Assembly (NCBI GenBank): GCA_016709725.1
Contig: JADJMG010000020.1
Location: 9,381 to 73,380, forward strand
Origin: Bacteroidota bacterium
Lineage (GTDB): Bacteria; Bacteroidota; Bacteroidia; AKYH767-A; OLB10
DNA length: 64,000 bases
Reading direction: 5' to 3'
How positions within the stretch are numbered: the stretch's first letter is position 1; each line of letters opens with the position of its first letter. Both the position numbers and the translations under genes were made by a program. The notes under the pieces were generated by a model. That model did not search any database, was not told the DNA's origin, and saw only the letters and a list, made by a program, of their open reading frames with translations. Shown piece by piece: positions 42,126 through 51,541 of this stretch.

Positions 42126-43314
42126 ATGTTTCTAAAAAGTAAGGTGATTACAACCCCCGATTTCCAAATTTACAACTCTTTTGCAGAGTTGAAAAATGAT
42201 TTGCCGCCGCATCGAACTCTTTTTTTGGAAAAGGAGTATTTGCTCTCGATGGAAGAGTCGTCGCCATCCGCTTTATCATTTCGATATGTTTGTTTAAAGG
42301 AAAAAGGGGAGGTGATAGCCGCCTATTATTTTCAAGTCATTAATTTGTCGAGTAACCAGCTTGGACAAATTGTAAATTTTGAGCCTTATAGTAAAATTAT
42401 TTCCGGGTCTTTCCATGCTGGTTCAAAAAATGCTTTTTGGTGTTAAAAAAGACAAGCCACATTACTTAGTGATATGTGGGAATATGTATCTCAGTGGTGA
42501 TTATGGAATTTTGTTTGTAGGAAAAGATAAAGAAAGTGCTGCCATACTACTTTCTGAAGCTTTTGTTTATGTAAAAAAAGAGCTCGAGAAAACAGGGAAA
42601 GTGATGGCGGAAATCGCCAAAGATTATCCTATAGAAAGTGACATTTATGGAGCACACTTAAAGGCAAAGAAGTTCTATCCATTAGTGATGGATCCTATCA
42701 TGAAAATGAATATTCGTCCGCATTGGAACTCTTTTGACGATTATATTGCGGATTTAAGTTCTAAGTACCGGCAACGATATGTGCAAGTGAAGAAGAAAAT
42801 TTCTGGATGTGAAATGCGCGTTTTGACTACGGATGAGCTCATCGAAAGAAAAGAAGAAATTGATCGATTGTATTTAGCTGTGCAGAATAAAAGTCCAGTT
42901 CGCCTCGTCATGCATAATTCCGATTACTTGATTTCCCTCTCTAAACGGTTGAAATCGAAGGTGGAGTTCAAAGGTATATTGGAAAATGGGAAATTACTTG
43001 CTTTTATGGCAGGTGTTAAAGACCATCAGCATTTCGAAGCCCATCATATTGGTATTGATTATGAGTACAATAAGAGCCATTGCTTGTATCAAAATATACT
43101 ATATGCTTATATCGAAATGGCTATTTTGGCCAGATCACCATACATTTCTTTTGGGCGTACTGCTTTAGAAATGAAAACTACTGTAGGAGCGGTGGTTCAT
43201 ACCTATCAGGCTTACATCAAGCTAAATAACACTTTATTGAATGGGATTGCTTGTCACATGCTTCCAACAGAGTATGAAATGGACTGGATTCCACGAAACC
43301 CTTTCCGTCAATAG
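42126..43314 (+). CDS. GNAT/FemAB-like acyltransferase (one frameshift)
   Basis: About 395 residues when joined. The second part reads HWNSFDDYIADLSSKYRQRY followed by VKKKISGCEM, then an acetyltransferase-like core (FKGILENGKLLAFMAGV, IGIDYEYNKSHCLYQNILY, ISFGRTALEMK). This resembles Bacteroidota 'peptidoglycan biosynthesis' proteins with a GNAT/FemAB fold, which may transfer aminoacyl or acyl groups. A single-base change near 42405-42425 separates the N-terminal 95 residues. The substrate is unknown and the assignment is by pattern only. Confidence 0.65.
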
Positions 43315-43420
43315 TATTTCCCTTTTGAATTTAGGCTTTTCGTGTATGGATTAATGACATTCACAAAATTCAATTCCAAAAGTCGATCGCCCTTCGTATT
43401 TTAGTTCTTACAAAGAGATT

Positions 43421-43792
43421 ATGACGAAGGCGAGCTACTGGTTACTATCAGGATTATTTATTTTTTCTTTTCAAGCGAAAGGGGGGATAGATGGTGTTAC
43501 ACACCTTCCAAAAATGATGATTCAGATCGTGGAAGGTTCAACTTCAGCGTATCCGAATCCTTTTAATGAAAATACAACCATTTTTTATTCGGCTCGTGAA
43601 GATGCCTTTGTAAAAGTGAAGTTGTACACCAATCAAGGGAAATTGATGGCGCAAATATTTGATGATTTAGTGGAGAAAGGGGCTACGTATCAGTTTGAAT
43701 TAGATGGACGAAAAATGTTACCGGGTGTATATTATTACACCATTGAAACGGATAAAAAAATAATTCATCAGCGAATTGAATTAATTCGTTGA
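43421..43792 (+). CDS. Minimal T9SS type A cargo protein
   Basis: A 123-residue protein that is almost only a signal peptide and a T9SS type A sorting domain. After a hydrophobic leader (residues 7-20) and a short linker comes SAYPNPFNENTTIFYS, then KLYTNQGKLM and PGVYYYTIETD, the three conserved strands of the domain. No functional domain remains between them. It could be a small surface protein, a remnant of a larger cargo, or a decoy; no frameshift is visible upstream that would restore a bigger gene. Followed by an intrinsic terminator. Confidence 0.75.
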   Translation: MTKASYWLLSGLFIFSFQAKGGIDGVTHLPKMMIQIVEGSTSAYPNPFNENTTIFYSAREDAFVKVKLYTNQGKLMAQIFDDLVEKGATYQFELDGRKMLPGVYYYTIETDKKIIHQRIELIR

Positions 43793-43827
43793 GATAAAGA
43801 TGTGTTTTATGGTTTGATTGGGTGAAT

Positions 43828-43858
43828 GGGGTCTCTGCTGAGATCCCTTTTACTTTTT
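43828..43858 (+). terminator. Intrinsic terminator after the small T9SS cargo gene
   Basis: An 8-bp stem GGGGTCTC/GAGATCCC (one G-T pair) with a TGCT loop, followed by TTTTACTTTTT. Confidence 0.7.
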
Positions 43859-43958
43859 AAGCACAATAGCATATTTTTAACAAAAAACGGATGTAAGATT
43901 CATTGAATTTTAGATCATCAATTTAACTGAATAATTTTATTATCCGAGACGAATTTAT

Positions 43959-43966
43959 TATCTTTG
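43959..43966 (+). promoter_or_regulatory. -7 promoter element just before cmk
   Basis: TATCTTTG matches TAnnTTTG and ends six bases before the cmk ATG, implying a leaderless or nearly leaderless transcript. No clear -33 element. Confidence 0.45.
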
Positions 43967-43972
43967 TTCTCG

Positions 43973-44692
43973 ATGAGCTCACGCTTAATTATTGCCATTG
44001 ATGGCTACTCTTCTTGTGGGAAAAGTACGGTCGCAAAAGGCTTAGCCCGAAAATTGGGAATCCATTACATTGACTCCGGTGCAATGTACAGAGCAGTCAC
44101 CCTTTATTTTCTCGAAAACAATATCCCCATTCCTGGTCCGGAAGAGTTGCATGATTATGTTTATGATTATAGTGATGTACTCCGCAAAATCAATATCTCA
44201 TTTCAGTTTAATCCGGTTTCTGGATTCAGCGAAGTGTATTTGAATGGTAGGAATGTGGAAAATGAAATCCGTACCATGGAGATCAATGAGCAAGTAAGCC
44301 ATGTGAGTGCCATTAAATCGGTACGCGCCCATTTAGTGAAGTTACAACGAGATTCAGCAAATGAAGGTGGATTGGTGATGGATGGACGCGATATTGGAAC
44401 AACCGTTTTCCCGGATGCCGATTTAAAGATTTTTATGAAGGCGGATCCGATGGTTCGCTCCGAACGTCGGTACAAAGAACTTAAATCAAAAGGCATTGAG
44501 GTGCTTTTAGAAGATGTAATACAAAATGTGGTGGGACGTGATTATGAAGACTCGCATCGCGAAGAGTCACCCTTAAGAAAAGCTGAGGATGCTATCATTC
44601 TCGACAATACCTACTTAACCCACGACGAGCAAGTGGAATTTGTGATAGAAGCCGTACGTAAATTAGCTTTATCCAATTCCGCTTCTTCCTAA
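43973..44692 (+). CDS. cmk: Cytidylate kinase
   Basis: Phosphorylates CMP and dCMP. From the ATG at 43973 the protein is about 239 residues; an in-frame TTG nine bases upstream is rejected because it overlaps the -7 box. The P-loop is DGYSSCGKSTVAKGLA, with DSGAMYRAVT (CMP site), the DGRDIGTTVFPDADLKIF block, and RSERRYKELK in the lid region. It sits 45 bases upstream of ispH on the same strand, an order seen in many genomes together with rpsA. Intact. Confidence 0.96.
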   Translation: MSSRLIIAIDGYSSCGKSTVAKGLARKLGIHYIDSGAMYRAVTLYFLENNIPIPGPEELHDYVYDYSDVLRKINISFQFNPVSGFSEVYLNGRNVENEIRTMEINEQVSHVSAIKSVRAHLVKLQRDSANEGGLVMDGRDIGTTVFPDADLKIFMKADPMVRSERRYKELKSKGIEVLLEDVIQNVVGRDYEDSHREESPLRKAEDAIILDNTYLTHDEQVEFVIEAVRKLALSNSASS

Positions 44693-44737
44693 ACTATTAC
44701 CCTTTAATATTCGTTATAGATTGCAAGATAGAAACTC

Positions 44738-45630
44738 ATGAACGTAGTCATTGATAGTAATTCTGGATTTTGTTTTGGTGTGGTGTATGCCATCCAAATG
44801 GCCGAAGATGAACTCGATCAGAATGGAAAGCTGTATTGCCTTGGTGATATTGTGCATAATGGTGAAGAAGTAGATCGTTTAAAAGCGAAAGGTCTTGAAA
44901 TCATCGATCACGATCGACTAGCCACGCTTAAAGATTGCAAGGTGTTGATTCGTGCACATGGTGAACCTCCTTCTACGTATCAATTGGCCATAAAAAATAA
45001 TATTGAATTAATTGACGCTTCTTGTCCAGTGGTTTTGAAATTGCAGTATCGTGTTAAAACCAGTTTTGAAGGTATTGTTGAAAATGGTGGACAAATTGTG
45101 ATTTATGGTCAGCCTGGGCATGCGGAAGTAAACGGACTTGTTGGACAAACGGAAGGAAAAGCCATTGTGGTTTTTTCAGAAGAAGATTTAGATAAAATCA
45201 ATTTTAAACTTCCCGTACATTTCTTTTCACAAACTACCAAAAGCACATTAGGTTTTGAGAAGATGGAACGCTTGATTCAAGAAAAATTTATTCTGCATAA
45301 TGGATCTTTAGAAGAAGGAGATTTTGTGAGTAACGACACACTTTGTCGACAAGTATCAAATCGTGAACCACAACTCAAACGATTTTCTCAATTGCACGAT
45401 GTCATCGTTTTTGTGAGCGGCAAAAAAGTTCGAATGGAAAGGCGCTGTACTCTGTTTGCAAAGCCCATAACGATGAAAGCTACTTTATTTCCAATCCAAG
45501 TGAGCTAGATGCGTCGTGGTTTGAAGGAAAATCTTCCGTTGGAATTGCCGGTGCTACATCAACTCCCATGTGGTTGATGGAAGAGGTGGCTTCTACTATT
45601 CGAAACCAAACCGTGGTTTTGAATAATTAA
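44738..45630 (+). CDS. ispH: 4-hydroxy-3-methylbut-2-enyl diphosphate reductase (one frameshift)
   Basis: The last step of the non-mevalonate isoprenoid pathway; an oxygen-sensitive 4Fe-4S enzyme. The reconstructed protein is about 297 residues. Cys ligands are at NSGFCFGV (Cys12), DASCPVV and, in the second half, NDTLCRQ; conserved histidines include DIVHNGEEV and RAHGEPP and GQPGHAEV. The C-terminal part (SVCKAHN, GIAGATSTPMWLMEEV) follows after a lost A in the AAAAAA run near 45425. IspH should be indispensable here, so the break is best read as a sequencing error. Confidence 0.93.
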
Positions 45631-45949
45631 TCTCTTAAACTTTTATTTTTTTATTAGAAAATTGAAATCAAACTATCGTTGAAAATAGTTGATAGATTGA
45701 TTTCTCATTCAACTTCGATTTTTTCCCTTTAGGCGTCGTTTTCGTCCATTCGCCAAACATTTTGTTGTGTTCACCAAATTAAAAGTAAAGATTCGTTTTA
45801 GAAAGTAATCGAATCAAAAATTCCCATTCAAAGTTCGAAAAAAATCTACTCTCTGTAACGGAGAGTTCAACCCTACATACTCTATAGTGGAATATGAAAA
45901 TAATCAAATTAACCTCTCAAATTAACAAACACAAAAACCAAAACACATC
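45631..45949. other. Intergenic stretch with one small hairpin
   Basis: No gene seen in this 319-base gap. A 6-bp stem ACTCTC/GAGAGT with a seven-base loop lies at 45848-45866, about 84 bases before the next ATG. No repeat family or promoter consensus was recognised. Confidence 0.4.
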
Positions 45950-47268
45950 ATGAAAAAGTACATTCCTTATGCACTGCCCCTTGTTATTATTCTCATGACA
46001 AGTTCCATTCTTAGCGATAATGGGAAAGCAGGAAAAACAAATTCACCAGGAGAATCAAATTGCACGAGTTGTCATGGAGACTTCACCGCAAACACGGGTG
46101 GTGGCTCTATTACCATAACTAATACAGGTATGACGAACTGGCAATACACTCCTGGGCAAACTTATCCGATTACAGTTACCGTTGCAAAAGCTGGAATGCC
46201 ACTTTTTGGTGTAGGAGTAGAGTGTTTAACAGCATCCAACACGAATGCAGGAAATTTTGCAATTACCAATTCGGCATCAACAAGACTTTTATCAGCAACC
46301 GTAAGTGGAGTAAGTCGCGTCAATGTAACTCATCAAATGAATGGAGGATTATCAGCAAATTCAAAAGCATTCACATTTAATTGGACCGCTCCGGCAGCAG
46401 GTACAGGTACTGTGAAGTTTTACTTTTCAGGAATCGCTGCTAACAATGACGGTGGTGAAGGGGGCGATTATGTATATTTTGCGAATAAAACAGTAACTGA
46501 ACTTACTTGCACACCTCCACCCACACCCGGTGCTATAGCAGGAAGTGCAAGTAATAATTGTGGAATTAGTACAAAAACTTATTCAGTAGCTGCAGTAAGT
46601 GGAGCAACCAGTTATGTTTGGAGAACTGATATTGTTGGCGCAACCATTAATGGAACAACAGGTAATGTGACAACAACTACACCCAGTATCAGCTTAACAT
46701 TTCCTTCCAATTTTGCGAATGCAAACTGTACGTAAAAGCTCAAGAATGCATGTGGAGTTAGTATTGAAAAGTTAAATCCATCTCCTCCAAACCTGCCAAA
46801 CCACAAGCAATTACGGGTCCTGTAAATCCTTGCACGAATAGCACCAATTTAGTTTATTCCATCTCTCCAGTTGCTCAGGCTACTTCATATTCATGGACAG
46901 TACCCAGTGGACTAACACTAGCGTCAGGTCAAGGGACTACCAGTTTACATGTTAATGCAGGAGCCGTAGCTAAAGTTTGTTCATTAAAAGTAGGGGCCAC
47001 CAATGCTTGTGGAACGAGTGGTAAACAAACTTTAGTTGTCAATGTAACTTCCTGTATTCGTGAATTTGAATTCAACAACAATTCACTTCATTTCATTGAT
47101 ACTCCAGAAAGAATTGACATTTATAGTACAGATGGTAGATTGATTCAACAAATAAATCACCCCAACAACAAGCAAAGTTTAGCTGATTTACCCATGGGAA
47201 TTTATATTGTTTCCATGCGATTCAAAGATCATCAGGTCAATGAAAAAGTATTTGTTCAACCTAATTAG
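45950..47268 (+). CDS. Exported choice-of-anchor V/Reeler-like protein (frameshifts)
   Basis: About 440 residues when joined. A signal peptide (MKKYIPYALPLVIILMTSS) is followed by NCTSCHGDF and a beta-rich domain (YTPGQTYPITVTVAKAG, TFNWTAPAAGTGTVKFYFSG, AANNDGGEGGDYVYF), matching the choice-of-anchor V (Reeler-like) family in which a CxxCH is common. Two or three PKD-like segments follow (ATSYVWRTD, ATSYSWTVP), then a short C-terminal stretch (IDIYSTDGRLIQQI, GIYIVSMRF) that resembles the end of a T9SS type A domain. Frameshifts lie near 46730-46780. The single CxxCH could bind heme c, but no accessory gene supports this. Confidence 0.72.
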
Positions 47269-47276
47269 ATTTCATT

Positions 47277-47300
47277 AGGGACGCATTTCAATGCGTCCCT
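47277..47300. terminator. 10-bp stem hairpin after the Reeler-like gene
   Basis: AGGGACGCAT, loop TTCA, ATGCGTCCCT: a perfect 10-bp stem that starts nine bases after the stop. It lacks a T-run, so it may be an interspersed palindrome that also ends or stabilises the transcript. Confidence 0.5.
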
Positions 47301-47327
47301 ACATGAATTTACCTCCATTAACCGAGA

Positions 47328-47370
47328 CCGCCCGAGCAAAAACTGAAATTTTTCAGTTTTGCTCGGGCGG
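47328..47370. repeat. Long hairpin between the Reeler-like gene and rpsA
   Basis: CCGCCCGAGC...GCTCGGGCGG arms of about 19 bp around an AAATT centre, with one A of slippage. It is GC-rich at the base and AT-rich at the tip; oriented downstream of one gene and 190 bases before the rpsA promoter region. Nothing else is seen in this 347-base gap except the smaller hairpin, the rpsA promoter and the rpsA leader hairpin. Confidence 0.6.
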
Positions 47371-47541
47371 CTCATCATTAAATTCAATTGCATTTTATTT
47401 ATTCATTGCGGTTTCCTATTTTTGAACCAATCGCATTTCTTTGTAAAATTTTGCCACCTTTTTAGGATTAAACTGCTTAAAATCGATTACTTTTTCTAAG
47501 ATCGTTTACCATATTGCATTGAATATCAACATATTTATTTA

Positions 47542-47572
47542 TTTGCACTTTTAATAAGTTTACTTAACTTTG
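47542..47572 (+). promoter_or_regulatory. rpsA promoter with both Bacteroidota elements
   Basis: TTTG at 47542-47545 and TAACTTTG at 47565-47572 are separated by 19 bases, the best full match to the TTTG / TAnnTTTG consensus in the window. The predicted start would be near 47577, at the foot of a leader hairpin. Confidence 0.7.
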
Positions 47573-47577
47573 CAACC

Positions 47578-47603
47578 CTTCCGCAGGCCATTCCTGCTGG
47601 AAG
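47578..47603 (+). promoter_or_regulatory. rpsA 5' leader hairpin
   Basis: CTTCC-GCAGG, loop CCATT, CCTGC-T-GGAAG: a 10-bp stem with one bulged T lying between the predicted transcript start and the ATG (47616). It may help autoregulation by S1. Confidence 0.5.
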
Positions 47604-47615
47604 TCTATTGTTTAG

Positions 47616-49460
47616 ATGGCAACAACTACAAATACATCGGAGCACAGCTCTAAAGTAAACTTTGCAACGCCTGATCCTAACGATTTCGATTGGGATAATT
47701 CAGGTAAAGCTTTCGACTCATACAAAACAGATGAGCGCGTAAAGCTTGAAGCTTTGTATGACACAACGCTTAATGCGGTATTGGAACGTGAAATTGTTTC
47801 AGGATCAATCATTGGTCTTACAAGCAAGGAAGCGGTAATCAATATCGGCTACAAAAGTGATGGTTTAGTACCATTAACTGAATTCCGCCACATGCCTGAT
47901 TTAAAAATCGGGGATACGGTTGAAGTTTATGTAGAGACAGCAGAAGACAAAAACGGTCAGCTGATCCTCTCTCATAAAAAAGCACGCGCCATGAAATCAT
48001 GGGATCGTGTGAATGGATCACTCGAGAAAGATGAAATCGTAACTGGTTTTGTTAAATGCCGCACCAAAGGCGGATTGATCGTGGATGTATTCGGAATTGA
48101 AGCATTCTTACCAGGTTCACAAATTGATGTGAAGCCGATTCGTGATTACGACGTTTACGTTGGAAAAGACGATGGAGTTTAAGATTGTGAAGATCAATCA
48201 AGAGTTCAAGAACGTAGTAGTATCGCACAAGGTGTTGATCGAAAACGAACTTGAGAAGCAAAAAGTAGAAATCATGAGTAAGCTGGAGAAAGGCCAGGTA
48301 CTTGAAGGAACTGTTAAGAACATTACGTCTTACGGTGTCTTCATGGACTTAGGTGGTGTTGATGGCTTATTGCATATCACAGATATTAGCTGGGGACGTA
48401 TTAACCATCCAGAAGAGGTGTTGAAATTAGATGATCGTATCAATGTTGTAATCCTTGATTTCGATGAAGAGAAGAAGAGAATTGCACTTGGTTTAAAACA
48501 ATTGACTGCTCAACCATGGGAGTCATTGGATCAAAACTTAAATGCGAATGATAAAGTGAAAGGTAAAGTAGTGGTATTAACGGACTACGGTGCATTCGTT
48601 GAAATCATTCCTGGAGTAGAAGGATTGATTCACGTTTCTGAAATGTCATGGTCACAACACTTACGTAGCCCACAAGATTTCTTGAAAGTGGGTGATGAAG
48701 TGGAAACAGTAGTATTAAGTATCGATCGCGATGAACATAAAATGTCATTGGGATTGAAGCAACTTACTCCTGATCCTTGGGGTGAAATTTTAACTAAATA
48801 TCCTGTGTCTTCTAAGCACAAAGCGAAGGTGCGTAACTTCACTAATTTCGGGTGTTTGTTGAGTTAGAAGAAGGTGTTGATGGATTAATTCACATCAGTG
48901 ATTTAAGCTGGAACAAGAAAATTAAGCATCCTGCTGAATTCACTAAAATTGGTGAAGAGTTAGAAGTAATCGTGTTGGAAGTGGATGTTGAAAATCGTCG
49001 CCTAAGTCTTGGACATAAGCAATTAGAAGATAACCCTTGGGATACTTACGAAGGTTTGTTCTCTATGAATAGTCTTCACAATGGCGTTGTTGGAAAAGTT
49101 ACAGATAAAGGTGCTGCAGTAATCTTCACTACCTATGGTGTTGAAGCATTTGCTCCTTACCGTCAGTTAACGAAGGAAGATGGTACGGTTGCAAAAGAAC
49201 ACGAGACCTTAGATTTCAAAGTAATTGAATTCAACAAAGAGAATCGTAGAATTGTTGTATCACATACTCGTATCTTCGACGAAAAAGCACAAGAAGCGAA
49301 AAAAGCAGAGTCAGGTGAGCGTGAAAAAGAAGCAGGTACCACAGCAAAAGCTGTGAAGAAGATTAAGGATAATCAAGAGAAATCTACTCTTGGAGATATC
49401 GCATCTTTAGCTGCTCTTAAAACTTCATTGGAAGGTTCTGAAAAGAAAGACGAGAACTAA
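47616..49460 (+). CDS. rpsA: 30S ribosomal protein S1 (two frameshifts)
   Basis: About 614 residues when joined, six S1 RNA-binding domains. S1 binds mRNA and helps initiate translation. An acidic N-terminus (about residues 1-45) precedes the first domain; repeated blocks are SGSIIGLTSKEAVINIGYKS, VLEGTVKNITSYGVFMDLGG, GLLHITDISWGRI, GLIHVSEMSWSQ and GLIHISDLSW. An extra G near 48168 (GGAAAAGACG) stops the first part at 48182, and a lost G near 48851 stops the second at 48867. S1 is essential, so these are almost surely sequence errors. It has its own promoter and a terminator at the end. Confidence 0.95.
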
Positions 49461-49481
49461 GATTCTCGTTCTATAAATTAC

Positions 49482-49509
49482 AAAAAGGCTACCGTATGGT
49501 GGCCTTTTT
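49482..49509 (+). terminator. Intrinsic terminator after rpsA
   Basis: AAAAAGGCTACC, loop GTAT, GGTGGCCTTTTT: a 12-bp stem with one G-T pair, ending in five T. Confidence 0.85.
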
Positions 49510-49543
49510 GCATTTTTAATGCTCTTTGCTTTTTGTTTTTTAT

Positions 49544-49551
49544 TAATTTTG
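49544..49551 (+). promoter_or_regulatory. -7 promoter element before pyrR
   Basis: TAATTTTG matches TAnnTTTG and ends five bases before the ATG at 49557, again implying a leaderless-like transcript. A TTTG at 49525-49528 is only 15 bases upstream, shorter than usual. Confidence 0.4.
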
Positions 49552-49556
49552 AGCCC

Positions 49557-50101
49557 ATGCCAACCAATAGCAAACTCATTTTCAATAAAGAGTTACTGGC
49601 TATTACTATCGATCGTCTTTGCTATCAGCTTATTGAAAACCACGATCTCTTTGCCGATACGGTGATCATCGGACTCCAGCCCCGAGGCATTATTCTTTCG
49701 AAATTGATCTTTGATCGCATTCAACACATCCAACCCAATACCCAAATTCAATACGGTGAACTGGACGTTAGCTTTTTCCGCGACGATTTTCGCCGCCGCG
49801 ATCTTATCGTTCCCAGCGCGAATAAAATGAATTTCATTGTGGAGGTAGACGTGTGGTGTTGATTGATGATGTGCTCTTCACCGGTCGTACCATCCGCGCC
49901 GGACTGGATGCCCTCTTGGCTTTTGGTCGGCCTGCACGCGTTGAACTGTTGGTACTCATCAACCGAAAATTTAGTCGACAATTACCCATTGAACCTGATT
50001 ACATAGGCAAATCCATAGATACCATCTCTTCCGAAAAAGTAAAAGTGAATTTGAATCCCGAAATTGAAGAAGAGGGTGTCTGGTTAATCTCTGAAGAATA
50101 A
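49557..50101 (+). CDS. pyrR: PyrR regulator / uracil phosphoribosyltransferase-like (one frameshift)
   Basis: About 182 residues when joined. The N-terminal part has TVIIGLQPRGIILSK, the PRTase core strand; the second part opens with VVLIDDVLFTGRTIRAGLDA, the PRPP-binding signature of PyrR. A lost G near 49845 breaks the frame between them. In Firmicutes PyrR attenuates pyr operons; in Bacteroidota the regulatory role is less clear and UPRTase activity is possible. It lies four bases upstream of pyrB, which supports a pyrimidine role. Confidence 0.9.
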
Positions 50102-50105
50102 TTCC

Positions 50106-51509
50106 ATGATCGAGCAGTTAAGCGTTCAACACCTACTAGGAATAAAGGACCTCACGAAAGAGGATATAGAACTTATTTTTAGAACTGCCGATAATTTTAA
50201 AGATGTTATTAATCGCCCCATCAAGAAAGTTCCCTCTTTACGCGACATCACCATTGCCAATATCTTTTTCGAAAACTCTACTCGTACAAAGCTCAGTTTT
50301 GAGTTAGCTGAAAAACGATTGAGTGCCGATGTAGTTAACTTCTCCGCTTCGGGATCATCGGTAAGCAAAGGAGAAACTTTAGTCGATACCGTCAATAATA
50401 TTTTAGCCATGAAAGTGGATATGGTCGTGATGCGCCATCCAAAGCCTGGAGCAGCGATGTTCTTGGCCCGACACATCAAGGCAAATGTGATTAATGCGGG
50501 TGATGGTACCCACGAGCATCCTACCCAAGCTTTGCTGGATGCGTTTTCGATTCGTGAAAAATTAGGTAGGGTAGAAGGACAGAAAGTGGTAATTGTGGGC
50601 GACATTCTCCATTCCCGTGTTGCTTTGAGCAATATCCTTTGTCTGCAGAAATTAGGTGCTGAAGTGATGGTTTGCGGACCGGTCACCTTGATTCCAAAAT
50701 ACATGAGCTCCTTAGGGGTGAAAGTGGAACACGATCTTAAGAAAGCCTTGGCTTGGTGCGATGTGGCGAACATGTTACGCATCCAGCTCGAGCGACAAGA
50801 TATTCGCTATTTTCCCTCTTTAAGAGAATATTCCATGTTGTATGGATTGAATAAGCGTTTGTTAGATGGAATAGGTAAGCAATTGGTAATCATGCATCCT
50901 GGACCCATCAATCGCGGAGTAGAGATCACCAGCGACATTGCCGACAGCGAACACAGCATCATTTTGAATCAAGTTGAAAATGGGGTGGCCATCCGAATTG
51001 CCGTACTTTTCCTTTTGGCCCATATGCGAGGATTTGAACAATCCAACGTTAACAAAGGATTTTGTAAAGACTTGCATCTTCATTTTTCAAGGGCTACATT
51101 TGAAAAAAATAGATATATGCACTTTAGCCTAGATAAAACCGAAAAATACGTGGTGATTAAACTCCACGAGCAAAAGTTAAACACTTTGATTGCAGCCGAG
51201 CTGAAGTCAGAGTTGCTTTTGCTAAACACACAAGGCTTCAACAATATCATTCTCGATTTGGAAGAATCTCTCTATTGCGATTCGTCGGGTTTAAGTGCCA
51301 TTTTGGTTGGAAATCGTCTATGCCGCAACTCCAGCGGATTGTTTGTGATTACGGGGTTAAGCGATACCGTTATGAAATTAGTTCAGATTTCACAGCTCGA
51401 TCAAGTCTTGAATTTAGCCCTTACGGCAAACGATGCGATCGATTTTATCAATGAAACTGAAGAAGAAAGAAAAATAGAAGATAAAATTGAAAAGAATATC
51501 AAAGAATGA
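50106..51509 (+). CDS. pyrB: Aspartate carbamoyltransferase, open frame running on into a STAS domain
   Basis: Residues 1 to about 315 are a complete ATCase catalytic chain: ENSTRTKLSFE (carbamoyl-phosphate binding), SVSKGETL (80s loop), DGTHEHPTQALLDAF and HPGPINRGVE. ATCase makes carbamoyl aspartate in pyrimidine synthesis. The frame then continues through about 20 uncharacteristic residues (from NVNKGFCKD) into a STAS domain, 467 residues in all. A promoter-like pair and an ATG lie inside the linker, and one extra T in TTTT near 51060 would place a stop (TTG TAA) at 51065-51067, giving a normal 319-residue PyrB. I think two genes have been joined by an indel. Confidence 0.93.
   Translation: MIEQLSVQHLLGIKDLTKEDIELIFRTADNFKDVINRPIKKVPSLRDITIANIFFENSTRTKLSFELAEKRLSADVVNFSASGSSVSKGETLVDTVNNILAMKVDMVVMRHPKPGAAMFLARHIKANVINAGDGTHEHPTQALLDAFSIREKLGRVEGQKVVIVGDILHSRVALSNILCLQKLGAEVMVCGPVTLIPKYMSSLGVKVEHDLKKALAWCDVANMLRIQLERQDIRYFPSLREYSMLYGLNKRLLDGIGKQLVIMHPGPINRGVEITSDIADSEHSIILNQVENGVAIRIAVLFLLAHMRGFEQSNVNKGFCKDLHLHFSRATFEKNRYMHFSLDKTEKYVVIKLHEQKLNTLIAAELKSELLLLNTQGFNNIILDLEESLYCDSSGLSAILVGNRLCRNSSGLFVITGLSDTVMKLVQISQLDQVLNLALTANDAIDFINETEEERKIEDKIEKNIKE
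51072..51102 (+). promoter_or_regulatory. Promoter inside the pyrB-STAS linker
   Basis: TTG at 51072-51074, a 20-base spacer and TACATTTG at 51095-51102, 14 bases before the ATG at 51117. The spacing and the exact -7 match suggest the STAS domain is transcribed on its own. Confidence 0.55.
51117..51509 (+). CDS. STAS-domain protein (anti-sigma factor antagonist-like)
   Basis: From the internal ATG at 51117, about 130 residues: a STAS fold with VVIKLHEQKLNTLIAAELK, NNIILDLEESLYCDSSGLSA and SGLFVITGLSDTVMKLVQI. The DSSGL motif contains the Ser that anti-sigma kinases phosphorylate in SpoIIAA-type antagonists. In relatives this gene lies between pyrB and rnz as an independent gene. A basic and acidic tail ends the protein (KIEDKIEKNIKE). 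Separation from pyrB is inferred. Confidence 0.6.
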   Translation: MHFSLDKTEKYVVIKLHEQKLNTLIAAELKSELLLLNTQGFNNIILDLEESLYCDSSGLSAILVGNRLCRNSSGLFVITGLSDTVMKLVQISQLDQVLNLALTANDAIDFINETEEERKIEDKIEKNIKE

Positions 51510-51541
51510 TTTAGTATCTTTATAGCTTGAAATTAAAGTTT

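Noticed and set aside
47277..47370. CRISPR-like or tRNA-like structure from the strong hairpins before rpsA
   Set aside because: Only two unrelated hairpins are present, with no repeated spacers and no cloverleaf.
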